DNA of 64,000 nt from Sinotaia quadrata (GCA_028829895.1 CM054183.1:18571475-18635474); one strand, 5' to 3'. Shown: positions 22,001 to 31,735, numbered from the stretch's first letter. The notes: generated by a model not told the origin, from the sequence alone. Program-made: numbers and translations.

Positions 22001-23535
22001 GTTACTACGAACGCAACGACGAACAGATACAAAGCGTGAATGTCGCACTGATACAATTGGAAGACTCCAATTTCAGGACAGACATGATGTCCGCCGAAAC
22101 CACGCCTAACCCTGCAGTTACAGTCGATCAAGTCGAGATTGACTCGAACTTAACTGTCGAACAGCGCGACGCAATGTCAAAACTCTTACACAGACACGCG
22201 CGCATATTCACCGACCAACCGGGCCACTCAGATTTGGTTGAACACCGCATAAAACTTTTAAGTGACAAACCGATACGCTTAAAACAGTACCCACAGAAAT
22301 ATGAGAGCACAAAGTACATAGCAGAACAGGTGCGTGAAATGCAAAAACAGGGCGTGATTGAACAGTCAATCTCCCCATATTCATCACCGGTCGTCTTAGT
22401 TAAAAAGAAAGACGGTACGCTTCGTTTTTGTGTGGACTACAGACAGTTAAATGAGATAACTGAATTCGATGCGGAACCTATCCCAAATCAGGACGAATTA
22501 TTCGCAAAACTAACCAAGGCACATTACTTTTCGAAGTTTGACATGTGCAAAGGGTACTGGCAACTGTCAGTTACTATTGACGACAGACCAAAAACAGCAT
22601 TTCCAACCCCGCTAGGCTTATTTCAGTTTTGCCGACTACCGTTCGGACTAGCGAACGCACCCGCAACATTCGCGCGCTTCATGCGAAAATTACCGTTAGA
22701 GAGCGTTAACGCATTGAATTTCTTTGATGACATACTGGTAGCAACAGGAACATGGGACCAACATTTATCCTCAGTGAGTGGTCTACTTGACATTCTCGAG
22801 CGCAATAAATTGACCGTGAAACCCTCCAAAGTACGCGCGGGCTTTCGAGAGATTGAGTTTCTTGGCCATATCATAAGTGACGGACATATAGGCCCAAATC
22901 TAGACTTAACTGCAGCCATTCGTGACATGACCTTACCGACTACAAAGAAACAGGTCAGGGCAGTTTTGGGGCTAGTGGGGTACTACCGAAAATTTGTCCC
23001 AAACTTCAGTACGCTTCTTAAACCACTGACGGACTTAACTGGGAACAAACAACCTACGAAAATACGATGGACGGCCGAGTGTAGCACCGCCCTCGAAAAG
23101 GTGAAGGACATCTTGACCAGTAAACCCGTCCTACAGTTACCAGACTTTGACAAAAGATTTATTGTCAGGACCGACGCATCAGACGAAGGCCTCGGTGCCA
23201 TACTTCTCCAAGAGACAGATGACGAATACCTACCGGTAGCATACGCGTCTAAGAAACTGTTAGATCGTGAGACACGGTATTCTACGATTGAAAAAGAGTG
23301 CTTAGCAATCGTATGGGCACTCAAGAAATTTAGTGCTTATCTGTACTCTAAACCATTCATCCTGCAGTGCGATCATAAGCCGCTGACATATCTGCGCACT
23401 AGCATGTATGATAACGCTAGGCTAACTAGATGGACACTCCTGCTACAGGAGTATAGCTTCGTTGTCGAACACATCGCGGGCCGAGAAAATTCGGGTGCCG
23501 ATGCATTATCCCGGCATGCCATAACCGCGATATAA
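19012..23535 (+). CDS. Gag-Pol polyprotein, domain order Gag-PR-IN-RT-RH
   Basis: One frame of 1507 residues encodes all element functions. Residues 1-210 hold a charged coiled coil containing a 29-residue tandem repeat. Residues 210-395 are a retrotransposon Gag domain. A CCHC zinc knuckle follows (C428, C431, H436, C441). An aspartic protease carries Asp-Thr-Gly-Ala at D474. Integrase comes next: zinc module H659, H666, C696, C699; catalytic D729, D789 and E825 (DD35E); a GPY/F-type motif near 966-968. Reverse transcriptase follows at about 1080-1260, with D1177 and a Phe-Phe-Asp-Asp active site (D1239, D1240; usual form Tyr/Phe-x-Asp-Asp). RNase H has D1388, E1429, D1454 and D1497. No internal stop or frameshift separates Gag from Pol, so maturation must rely on the protease. 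ATG context is AAAATGG, with an upstream in-frame TAA. All catalytic residues I can check are present. Confidence 0.97.
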   Translation: MAELVNIKKELMAMGREFGYEKADLKKYVDEEITKWYVAKENEAKEAIELEDKRQLAKQLEMQTLRELEDKKNKLEEKRSKEARELEEKRAKEARELEDKKNKLEEKRSKEARELEEKRAKEARELEDKKNKLEEKRAKEAREIELLKIQSARELEDKRQEAEEKKLRLKAKAHQEQLELAKQELTAREKLLEGTAKQQAELNKPRTRLAFFNHEVETIDEFLTRFDSFIANFNYTDIEKKQQLGQILQGESSRAFTDLTRDPAITYADLKTGLMRTFQCTAEGFRKMFRRAIPKANDTMQAFGTRLRHYLDRWIDLTDIQKTYEGLFDLILRDQFLHIAPPAMTTYLQRNPPTNFCDMLKLADTYNDYPDPVITRSAPRPPLTNRQKYTPKFNRPMTKSEKPEPIQRTYTKSQDVRRHTRDSPPMTCYTCKGKGHSSQNCPSPRDVKVCTETGATLKTQQATVNGKRVKILVDTGASISCINAKLVRPEQYLRGSVRIRCVMGHLSTCPRATVHVTSPVFSGTVTAAVIRDMQFGFILSPGQCDTHTDGIYPVLPVTTRAQRERSKQGPPALKIVETTFPQLTPSQLSHLQQEDKSLSSMLKLARKNTITSSKYATMTYFLKDGLAFRRTDYKENDTRSTTCLCTPTPLRPLILSFAHDSIMSGHQGARRTEQRVREDFFWPGLSRDVRSYVRTCTQCQQHIDRGRVSRVPLEIVPTVEEPFLKVAVDIIGPIIPAAEGGYRYILTIVDFATRYPEAVALKGITAIEVADALIDVFSRTGVPREILSDQGTQFTSAMMAETMRLLACKQLFSSPYHAQSNGAVERFNGTIKKMLIKMASEQPDQWPRFLAPLLFAYRELPQESTGYSPFQLLYGRQPRGPLKLIKETWVKGDTVTDGKDVHTYVAELRQRLTETCHLAQENIREKQPRYKRNFDRTAVERDLEPGQLVLLLRPTHNNRMQMHWRGPYRVIKRVKQNDYSIQIGNKQKTYHINMLKRYYERNDEQIQSVNVALIQLEDSNFRTDMMSAETTPNPAVTVDQVEIDSNLTVEQRDAMSKLLHRHARIFTDQPGHSDLVEHRIKLLSDKPIRLKQYPQKYESTKYIAEQVREMQKQGVIEQSISPYSSPVVLVKKKDGTLRFCVDYRQLNEITEFDAEPIPNQDELFAKLTKAHYFSKFDMCKGYWQLSVTIDDRPKTAFPTPLGLFQFCRLPFGLANAPATFARFMRKLPLESVNALNFFDDILVATGTWDQHLSSVSGLLDILERNKLTVKPSKVRAGFREIEFLGHIISDGHIGPNLDLTAAIRDMTLPTTKKQVRAVLGLVGYYRKFVPNFSTLLKPLTDLTGNKQPTKIRWTAECSTALEKVKDILTSKPVLQLPDFDKRFIVRTDASDEGLGAILLQETDDEYLPVAYASKKLLDRETRYSTIEKECLAIVWALKKFSAYLYSKPFILQCDHKPLTYLRTSMYDNARLTRWTLLLQEYSFVVEHIAGRENSGADALSRHAITAI
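19210..19455 (+). repeat. 87-bp in-frame tandem repeat in gag (29-residue coiled-coil unit)
   Basis: Units start at 19210 and 19297, with a partial third at 19384. They encode a Glu/Lys/Arg-rich unit starting Glu-Leu-Glu-Asp-Lys-Lys-Asn-Lys. The copies differ by a few silent changes, so the array is young. It lengthens the N-terminal coiled coil. Confidence 0.95.
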
Positions 23536-23546
23536 ACAAGAGAGAG

Positions 23547-23591
23547 GATAGTCTCTCCACAGATGCGCATAAAATTCCTGTGGGGACTATC
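23547..23591 (+). other. Stem-loop just after the gag-pol stop
   Basis: GATAGTCTCTCCACAG and CTGTGGGGACTATC are near-perfect complements separated by about 15 nt. They begin 12 nt after the TAA. This predicts a strong RNA hairpin in the short 3' untranslated region. The role is unknown. Confidence 0.6.
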
Positions 23592-23652
23592 GTGTGAAAT
23601 AAAATTTTTTTGTTCCTATTTGATTTCCACTCTGTGAGCTCCAATCAATTTT

Positions 23653-23663
23653 AAGAAGGGGGT
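23653..23663 (+). other. Polypurine tract (PPT)
   Basis: AAGAAGGGGGT abuts the 3' LTR and would prime plus-strand DNA synthesis. Confidence 0.85.
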
Positions 23664-25393
23664 TGTCACAGCAAAATGAGGGACCGAAATTATATTTTAT
23701 TTCATTTTAAAAAACCGCTAACAAAACTAGTTGAAGTAACCCGAGTTTTGTTATTTTTCGTATGTAGCATGTAACTTCCAGTAACGGTCACCTAAGATCT
23801 CTTTAGTAGACAGACGTTCGTGACGCAGTGTGTGTTAATTATCATATTGAATATATATATTAGTTTGTGAAAGATATGTATATTAAATGATTGGGACAAC
23901 TGCGCACTTCGAGTCACGTGTTGTTGACAAGAGAAGTGGCCAGTGCGCAATTAGAATTCGCTACAGAAAAGCGTGCATCGCAATTACCACTATATTATCC
24001 AAGGCAAAAATCATGTCACGGGACATAGCTTCTGGAAGTTTTGGAAACCTTCAGTGAAGGCTATATAAGAGGCGAAATGAAGACTTTACTCTCAATGTTG
24101 AAAACGTCGATTCGTCTGAAGCCAGTCTAACTTCACGTATGAATTATCTCATGTACAGAGATTTCATAAAGGAAAGCTGCAATAATCTCTTTCCATCCGT
24201 TTTCCATCCGTCTGATGCCATATATTGAGTAACGAGGCAAAATTACTCAGTATAATTGTTGGCAAAGTGGAAAGTTCACTGTCCAAAGAAAACCCAATGC
24301 ACGCGACGCTGGTTGTATGCAGTTAACGACACGAGGGACCAACTTGTTCTTCCCCCTGTCTGAGTTCGTTTTGGCAGTCTATCCCGCAAATTGAGGGGCT
24401 AGCGCCGGAGATACATATCCGGATTTCTACACTCAATGTAATGCGACGACACATCCCACTGGACGATTCCACCCGATAATGCTAAACGTCGTTGGGGTGT
24501 CCGTATCCACGACAACCAGAAACAGCGACAATTATCGAGACTGACAACAGTCAGTTAAATTTCAGATTTCTCCCCAGTGATGATCTGAAAGTGGTGCCTA
24601 GATTCTGCAGAATCTTCACCTGTAATGCACGCCTCAATTGCGTGTGATCTTCACTTTGAAGTGCCGCTTATAAGTGACGTGTGAGCTTACGTCGTCTCCT
24701 TGGAACTCTGACATTAATAGTGAGTAAATCAATTAGCACGGCTAACGCGCACATACTTAACTCAGAACTCTTAAGAAAATGAACACTATTATATCGTTTG
24801 CAAAATAAGAACTCTAATGTTAAAAGTAATGCTTATTTTACATGTAAACTATTGTTAAAGCGGCCACATTTGCCGCATAAGAATTGTGTAATTAATCTTT
24901 ATTTTATATTTTGAATTTCATCATTTTCATCTCCCCTTATTTCCCACAGAGTGCATGACATTGGAAAGTTGAATGAATGATTAATCACTGTGCGAAAGAG
25001 TAGTGCCCCTTTTAAATCGGGAAATAAATAACCTGATTTAAACATCTTTCAACTCTCTTGTTATTCATAATTTTTGAGAGGGACGAAAGAATTTGTACTA
25101 TTGTTTTGCACCGTTCGTCTGTTCGTCCATTTATTCACATTTATGATACACACTCACAACACACACCGCCAATAAAACGTTCCTTGGCATGACATTAATA
25201 AAGTGGGCCCCACCCAAACATCAATGGAGTATGTCATGTGTGTCTATGTAACAACTTGACGCGACGTAGTACTGGCATACGTCACCGGGCTTTTCTTGGA
25301 GGTGCACCGGAGCAGGCCAAAATTAGACTTCACCCCTTGCATCTCTAACTTCAGCTCGAGGTCGGCTTGTAACGAGCCTCCCGTTTTGTGACA
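23664..25393 (+). repeat. 3' long terminal repeat
   Basis: 1730 bp, with no difference from the 5' LTR by eye. TATA box at 24062-24069; AATAAA at 25171-25176 and 25197-25202. Confidence 0.97.
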
Positions 25394-25398
25394 TAGAG
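25394..25398. repeat. 5-bp target site duplication (right), TAGAG
   Basis: Matches 16814-16818. Confidence 0.9.
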
Positions 25399-25549
25399 TA
25401 TGCTAAAAACTTAACATTGTTTTGACATGATGTGTGCATGTATAGGGCTAATAAATACTGTAGCAGGAAACTGTAAGTTGAGGCTTGAATGTAAGAAAAA
25501 ATGGACTTATGAAGCCATAAACTGGAAACTTAGCATTTGTTCCCTGATT

Positions 25550-26510
25550 ATGTTTTTAAAGAGCAAGCAGCCTTTCTGTGCATTACATGAATCTCCTGGT
25601 TTACTGGTTATATATCTCTATGACCGTGATAGATGCAGGGAGCCTCTACTGCATTGTGTAAGTGTAAGAATGCACTACACTCCAATGATGTATGTCGGCA
25701 AGATATCCTGACTACATGAGCAATTTCTGGTGCAGAGAAGTTGCTGGAAATCATTACAATTATTGTTCTGCTTGAAGGAGTTGACACGGCAAAAAGAAGC
25801 GCCAAGATTAGCTCCGGAGAATAAGTAGCAGAACAGTGATTTCAACAAGTGAGAGAAACACGTGGAACTCCACTGACGTAATAACGGTGGATGATAAACG
25901 TATGTCATTGTTGCTAAAGCTAAACAAGGACTGTTGAGACAGCACTAATTCAGGTTATGTAAAAACTACTATTGCTTATCTCTAATAACTCCATTTCTGT
26001 TCTCTGATAAGAAGTATCCTGTGATTTGTATTGAATTATTGAATTGTACTTTTTGGATATAGGATTGTGCAGTAAGGAAATTATTTGAATTTGGTTATGT
26101 GGAAATATTGATGTCAAGTAATCTATTTCAGTGTATTTGTCAAACGTATATTTGATTGTTCATTTAATAAATTTATTGTTGTTAAATTTATTGACCTTCT
26201 TACACATATTGATAATCTTATGTTGGAGAAGAAAGTGGTTGGATGGAAGCTTGCTAAATATAGTTTAAAGACAGATTTGTCTTTCCCTTCAGTATGAAGT
26301 TTTCCAACTATGGAAATATTGTGTCAGTAAATGTTGTCTTTAGTGTTGCAAAGGAAAGAACACATATCTACCAAGTGATAGAGACGTGTGGTGTCTGCTG
26401 GAGAATTATTAATAACATAAATTAAGATTCTCATCACTTGCAATTAGTTATGAACGATTAATTAATTAATAGTAATCATAATCATTAACTAAATGGCGTT
26501 GACGTCACAT
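25550..26510 (+). mobile_element. Repeat family A, copy 2 (long)
   Basis: Colinear with 29020-29982. A 5' block contains GTGTAAGTGTAAGAA and a relic reading frame (Ala-Glu-Lys-Leu-Leu-Glu-Ile-Ile...Val-Leu-Leu-Glu-Gly-Val-Asp). The 3' part holds the TCTAATAACT, TTATGTTGGAGAAGA and GATTTGTCTT blocks, an AATTAATTAATAGTAAT tail and the end GGCGTTGACGTCACA near 26508. Confidence 0.75.
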
Positions 26511-27169
26511 AGTCTTTGCGTATTATACTGGAAAAGCGATGCACGCTAGCAGTTTTACGTTGAAGTGGCAATAACCATTAAACTTATATTTCGTGGAATT
26601 GGATGGCAACTCTCCGAGCTATTGAGTAAGCTTCCTCATGAAGAATTCGAACAATAACAGGGCGGGGTTCCACTTTTATCAGGTAGAATTTTCAGAAAGA
26701 GGATAGCAAGGAATTAAAATTATAGGTCTGAATTTCTTTTTGATCCGAGTCAAAATTAGTATTCTCTTAGTAATATTTTTTAAATAAGAAAATTGAAGTG
26801 TGACAATAATGGAGCTATTATTTGGAATCCCCGAAAATAATATTTCTAAGTGGCCGTATTTTCTGGTCCACTAAGGCCCAATACAGGCCTAGGATTCCAC
26901 CACTCCTTTCAGTATTTCCTGTGACATTTTGCGACCTGACGAAAATCGATATGTTTGCTAGGGAGTTCGTGTTGGATCCCCTTTAAAATTTATATTCCCT
27001 TTCTGTAACAGAACCCTTATCCGCCTATTCTTAGCCCTACCCACACAACACTGCTAAAATCTCTTTACTGTCAAGGTTATGTCAAGTAATAAGCAGGTTG
27101 TACGCCACTTGAATTGACAAGTGTGGTGGAAAAGTTCATGAACAGATAAAAAAAATCAAAGTAAAATGT

Positions 27170-27223
27170 TGAAATATAGCAGGTTAATCCATCTCCCTCT
27201 CTCTCTCTTTCACACACACACAT

Positions 27224-27289
<66 letters not shown>

Positions 27290-27700
27290 ATTCACACAAT
27301 TGCAAAGTAAAAAGTTTATATATAGCAAGTTAATCAGTCTATCCTTCTCTCTCTTCCACACACACACACACACACACACACACTAGCAAAGTAAAAAGTT
27401 GATATATATAGGTTAACCAGTCTCTCTCTTTTCACACACACACACAAACACACTAACAAACACTAGCAAAGTAAAAGGTTGAAGTAAATCAGTTTAACCA
27501 GTCTCTCCCTCTCTCTCTTCCAAATACACACACGAGCACTAACAAACACTATCAAAGTAAAATGTTGACATATAACAGGTTAACCAGTCTCTCCCTCTCT
27601 TTCTCTCTCTCTCCCCTTTCATACAAATATAACACACACTAACAAACACTATCAAAGCATACGTTGATATCAAGCAGGTAAACTTCTCTCTCACACGCAT
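27170..27700. repeat. Compound microsatellite with period of about 110 bp, five copies
   Basis: Each unit has GCAAAGTAAAA(A)GTTGA, then A(G)GTTAA(C)CAGTCT, then (CT)n, then (CA)n, then CTAACAAACACTA. Both unique and simple-sequence parts recur, so the whole block was duplicated in tandem. The (CA)n in unit 1 is the longest. Confidence 0.9.
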
Positions 27701-27894
27701 GAACATACACAAACGTGCATGCCATCACACAACATTTTTCACGCAACAACGAACGTAAGCATCCACGAATATTTCTTGTTTTTAATTAGCACAATCCTTG
27801 AAGCTGTGATATACACAGGTGACTCTGCCTCAGGCTGATAAATGCATTTGTATTTGTTGTAAAATGAGTAGCACTCACACAAGCATCAAAGAGG

Positions 27895-28100
27895 ACATGA
27901 CACGTTGATTGAAACAATTTAGCAATAACTTTGAAGTTTGGTCTAGAGAATTGACAAAAATTATTTTGAATGTCCCTCATGGTGTGTTGAGTAAACGTGC
28001 ATGGAAAATCAAGAATACACCTCCTGATGAGCTTGATAGCGCATGTGAAATACAGGACGATTCTCTATGGCGTGCTTGGAGAGTGTTTAAGATTCTGTAA
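27895..28100 (+). mobile_element. Dispersed repeat H, contiguous copy
   Basis: Blocks 1 and 2 of repeat H are adjacent here and share one open frame from 27909 to 28100. The frame reads Phe-Ser-Asn-Asn-Phe-Glu-Val-Trp-Ser-Arg-Glu-Leu and later Leu-Ser-Lys-Arg-Ala-Trp-Lys-Ile-Lys. No known family comes to mind, and there is no evidence of expression. Confidence 0.55.
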
Positions 28101-28399
28101 CAGTTGTATAACATGCCTCTAGAAGGGATACATGGGACCTCGCCTAAATATAAAAGCAGTGACTTGTTGCAAACCACATGACTGTGAAACATATCCCGGT
28201 AACAGCCGCCATCTTTGAATAGATTATGTAAAGTGACTTTAATTATTTTTCTGAACTCTCCTCTCATTTCTGTTATATCCATGAATTTTATCATGTATTT
28301 ATATTAATTGACTGCTTATGTCTATGCTAGGATAAACTGAATGATTGTCTAGAATTAATTGAACTTTGTTGTGAAGTGAAAAAATGTCAATGCTCTTTT

Positions 28400-28795
28400 G
28401 ATTATAGTAATACATTAAATATTTGATTGTTAATTTAATAAATTTATTGACCTTCATATACATATCTATAATCTTATGTTGGAGAAGAGAGTGGGTGGTT
28501 GGGTGCTTGCTAAATTTAGATTAAAAGACGGATTTGTCTTCTCCTTTCATAAGAAGTTTTCCACCTATGGAAATATTGTGACGGTAAATGTTTGTCTTTA
28601 ATGTTGTGGAAGAGAGAAACGTTTTACAGCGCCAGCATATCCGCCAAGTGAGAAAGAGAACAGATTGGTGTTTCCTGGAGAATTATTAATAACATAAATT
28701 AAGATTCATTTCACTTGTGATTAGTTATGGGTGATTAAATAATAATAATCATAATAACCATAGACTAGGTGGTGTGGGCGTCATAGATAGCTGTC
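28400..28795 (+). mobile_element. Repeat family A, copy 3 (3' part)
   Basis: Shares ATTGTTAATTTAATAAATTT, CTTATGTTGGAGAAGA, the GGATTTGTCTTCTCC hairpin block, CGCCAAGTGAGA, and the end GTGGGCGTCATA. Confidence 0.75.
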
Positions 28796-29019
28796 ATGTT
28801 CATCTAACAAATTCCTTCAGAGGAGAAAAATATTTCACAAGGAATACTATAAGAAGGATTAAATATATTATAACCATTATAAGTGGGAATGGGACGAATT
28901 AAGTAATACCACAGACCCAAATGAATATATTTGTATTCACTTTTAATAATGAAATAAAATGTTCATATTTGTCATTTCAACTACTCGGTAAATTTGACTG
29001 TTAATTTGAAGCGGTATAG

Positions 29020-29982
29020 AGCTGTTCTAGCCATTTTTTGTGGACAAAGCGTGTCTTTCATGTACTCTATGAACTTCCTGGTTTATTGTTTGTAAACTGC
29101 TACGACCAACACTGATAATGGCGGGAAAGGTGTGTAAGTGTAAGAACACTGCACTCTACTGATTTGTGGCAGCAAGTTTTGTTAACTGCCCAAACAATTT
29201 CTAGTGTAGAGAAATTGTTGAACATCGCTACATTTATTGTTCTGGTTGAAGGAGTTGGCACAGAAAAAGAAGCACCCAGATTAACACCCAGATTAACAAG
29301 TGACGGAGCAGTGTTTTTCACATTCAAGTGAAACACGTGGAGCTGGTGAAATTGAACCAAACTATAAACTGTGACATTATGGCAAAGTGTGCAAGGAACT
29401 GATAAAAACAATCCTGATTCAGGATACGTACAGATTATTATTATTTATCTCTAATAACTTCATTTCTGTTCTCTGATAAGACTATCCTGTGGTTTGTAGA
29501 CTCTATTGTTGAATTGTATTTATGATAGACTATGTAAGTATAAAATTATCCAAACATGGTTTCGTAGAAATATTGATGTCAAGTAGTCTATTTAATTGTA
29601 TTTTTCATATATATATGATTGTTAATTTAATAAATTTATTGTTAAATTTATTGACTTTCTTACACATATTGATATTCTTATGTAGGAGAAGAAAGTGGGT
29701 GGACGGGGGCTCGCCAAATATAGACTAAAGACGGATTTGTCTTCTCCTTTAGTATGACGGTTTCCACCTAGGGAGTATTGTGTGACCACAACGTTTATCG
29801 TAATGTTGTGGAAGAGAGAAAACGTTTACAACACCAAAATATCCGCCAAGTGTGAGATAAACGAGTGGTGTCTGCTGGAGGATTATTAATAAAATAAATG
29901 AAGATTCTCATCACTTGTAATTAGTTTTGGATGGTTAATTAATAATAATAATATCCATGAACTAAGTGGCATTGCCGTCACA
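29020..29982 (+). mobile_element. Repeat family A, copy 4 (long)
   Basis: Best-preserved long copy, colinear with 25550-26510 and ending GGCATTGCCGTCACA. A relic frame at about 29140-29330 stays open for over 60 codons and includes Ser-Val-Glu-Lys-Leu-Leu-Asn-Ile-Ala and Val-Leu-Val-Glu-Gly-Val-Gly. A partial 15-bp duplication (ACCCAGATTAAC) lies at 29273-29297. Confidence 0.75.
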
Positions 29983-30009
29983 GTATGCTTCAACATTTAT
30001 AACTTGAAA

Positions 30010-30345
30010 TTTCTTTTAGTAAACATGACTACTAGGTTTTAATTACATCAATAAAGAAATTTATATCAGTAGGCATGACTACTAGGTTTTAATTACATCA
30101 ATAAAGAAATTTATATCAGTAGGCATGACTACTAGGTTTTAATTGCAGCATAAAGAAATTTATGTCAGTAGGCATGACTACTAGGTTTTAATTACATCAA
30201 TAAAGAAATTTATGTCAGTAGGCATGACTGGCTAGATTTTAATTGCATCATAAAGATTTTTTTCAGTGGGCGGTGACTAGCTAGGGTTTTAATTTCATTA
30301 TAAAGAAATTTATATCTGTAGGCCGTGACTGGTATGGTTTAAAAG
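30010..30345. repeat. 50-bp tandem repeat, about 6.5 copies
   Basis: The unit contains TAGGCATGACTACTAGGTTT then TAATTACATCAATAAAGAAA. Copies become more diverged rightward. Confidence 0.95.
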
Positions 30346-30984
30346 CATCATAGAGAAACGACTAAAGAGTGGAGCTGCTGAAATGTTTATGCAGCTAGTG
30401 TCCAGTTGGGTATTTCCAAGGAAATGATTTGATATAAAATAATCAAGTACTTGTGAAAAAGAAACAATACCAGGAAATTCCAGTATGAAGGGATGCAATT
30501 CTCATAACTGCAGTTTGCATACGAAGCATTTCTTACTCCCCTGCTCGTTGCTGTGCACCCAGCAGAGTGATTGTTCGTTAATTTATGAACAAAAGAGACA
30601 GAGATAGGACTATATTGTTATTCCACTCAAAATGAAAATTGAACGTTGTAGAAAAACAAATGCTCTATTGGAACAATCATCAAACTGTTGAAGAAATATA
30701 AATCTCGTTAGGATTTGAGGCTAATATCCTATGATATTGTTGATTAATAATTAATTAATTTCTTTTTTTATTGATAAACTTTTATTAATTTTCATTCATT
30801 TTTTAAAAATTCTTTATCATCTTCACTTTATGTAGTGCTTGTGCTATCTCGTTTACGTAATTGTTGTCGATTAGTAATAGTGGGGGTGGGAGCTCTAACG
30901 AACCAATTCAAAGTTAATTTTCTGTGTCATAAGGGACTTAATAAATTAAATATTTAGTAGTTCCGATCCACTACTTTCTGCAAT

Positions 30985-30995
30985 GTATGCTCTCT

Positions 30996-31084
<89 letters not shown>

Positions 31085-31206
31085 ACCAGTTAACATATGT
31101 TTCTATATCTACTGCTGTATTGTACACTTTTTATCTCTATCTCCAACACACACTCTCTCTCTCTCTCTCTCTGACACACATACAAGCGCGTCGCGCGCGC
31201 GCGCAA

Positions 31207-31263
<57 letters not shown>

Positions 31264-31540
31264 CGCTTAGGAACATATACACACATTGCAACCTCACCAA
31301 AGTAAATACATATTTATTGTATGCTTGTATTTCTATTGATATAAAGTACTCTCTCTCAGACACACACACACACACAATTAAATATATACACCCTATACAA
31401 ACTGTCAGAGACTAATTATATATAATTGTCATTTTGTCATCATCCTATGCTTGCATTTCTGAAGTTCTATATACACTCTCTTCCTGTATATCTCACACTG
31501 GCAAATAAACACACACACACACACACACACACATACACAC
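30985..31540. repeat. Cluster of (CA)n, (CT)n and (GC)n microsatellites
   Basis: (AC)n at 31002-31080, (CT)n at 31154-31172, an alternating GCGC/GCAC tract at 31187-31214 running into (AC)n to 31259, and shorter (AC)n at about 31360 and 31510. Apparent poly-Thr-His peptides are translations of these. Confidence 0.95.
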
Positions 31541-31555
31541 AAACTATCACAGCTG

Positions 31556-31735
31556 TACATAGTATTTTGTCCCCGTTTCGTGTTGTACAGCGCAGTCGAA
31601 CCGAACATTGACATTGTTCAGTGTTTCACCGAGCGAAGTCGAGTTGCACGTGCAGAGCAGTCACTTTGGGGGTGGGGGGGGGAGGCAACTGTAACCGCGT
31701 GAAAATGCTAGCGTCTGGTTATCTGTAGCGAAACA
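31556..31735 (+). promoter_or_regulatory. CpG-rich patch, candidate promoter or first exon
   Basis: About 13 CpG dinucleotides occur in 180 bp, against a background where CpG is scarce, especially to the right. It also holds a G-run at 31670-31682. It lies about 1.7 kb upstream of the candidate first coding exon. An unmethylated promoter or 5' UTR exon of the inferred right-hand gene is a reasonable reading, but no core promoter motif was seen. Confidence 0.35.

Larger units (their letters stand above)
16819..25393 (+). mobile_element. Complete Gmr1-type Ty3/gypsy LTR retrotransposon
   Basis: This 8575-bp element has 1730-bp LTRs, a 5-bp target duplication, a primer binding site, a polypurine tract and a single intact gag-pol frame. 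I read both LTRs side by side and found no difference, and their lengths are equal, so insertion must be recent. Every domain is of Ty3/gypsy type, but integrase precedes reverse transcriptase. That arrangement is known for the Gmr1 group, first described from deuterostomes. There is no env. It interrupted host DNA that probably read ATAGAG|TATGC. With all required signals present the copy could still be active. Confidence 0.95.

Noticed and set aside
20325..23644. Minus-strand frames of 63-113 codons inside gag-pol
   Set aside because: They are antisense shadows of a strongly coding plus-strand frame.
23536..23663. Possible env gene after pol
   Set aside because: Only about 120 bp separate the stop codon from the 3' LTR, with no second frame. 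The element is a non-enveloped retrotransposon.
30987..31415. Plus-strand 142-codon Thr/His frame
   Set aside because: It is almost entirely translated (CA)n and (CT)n microsatellite.
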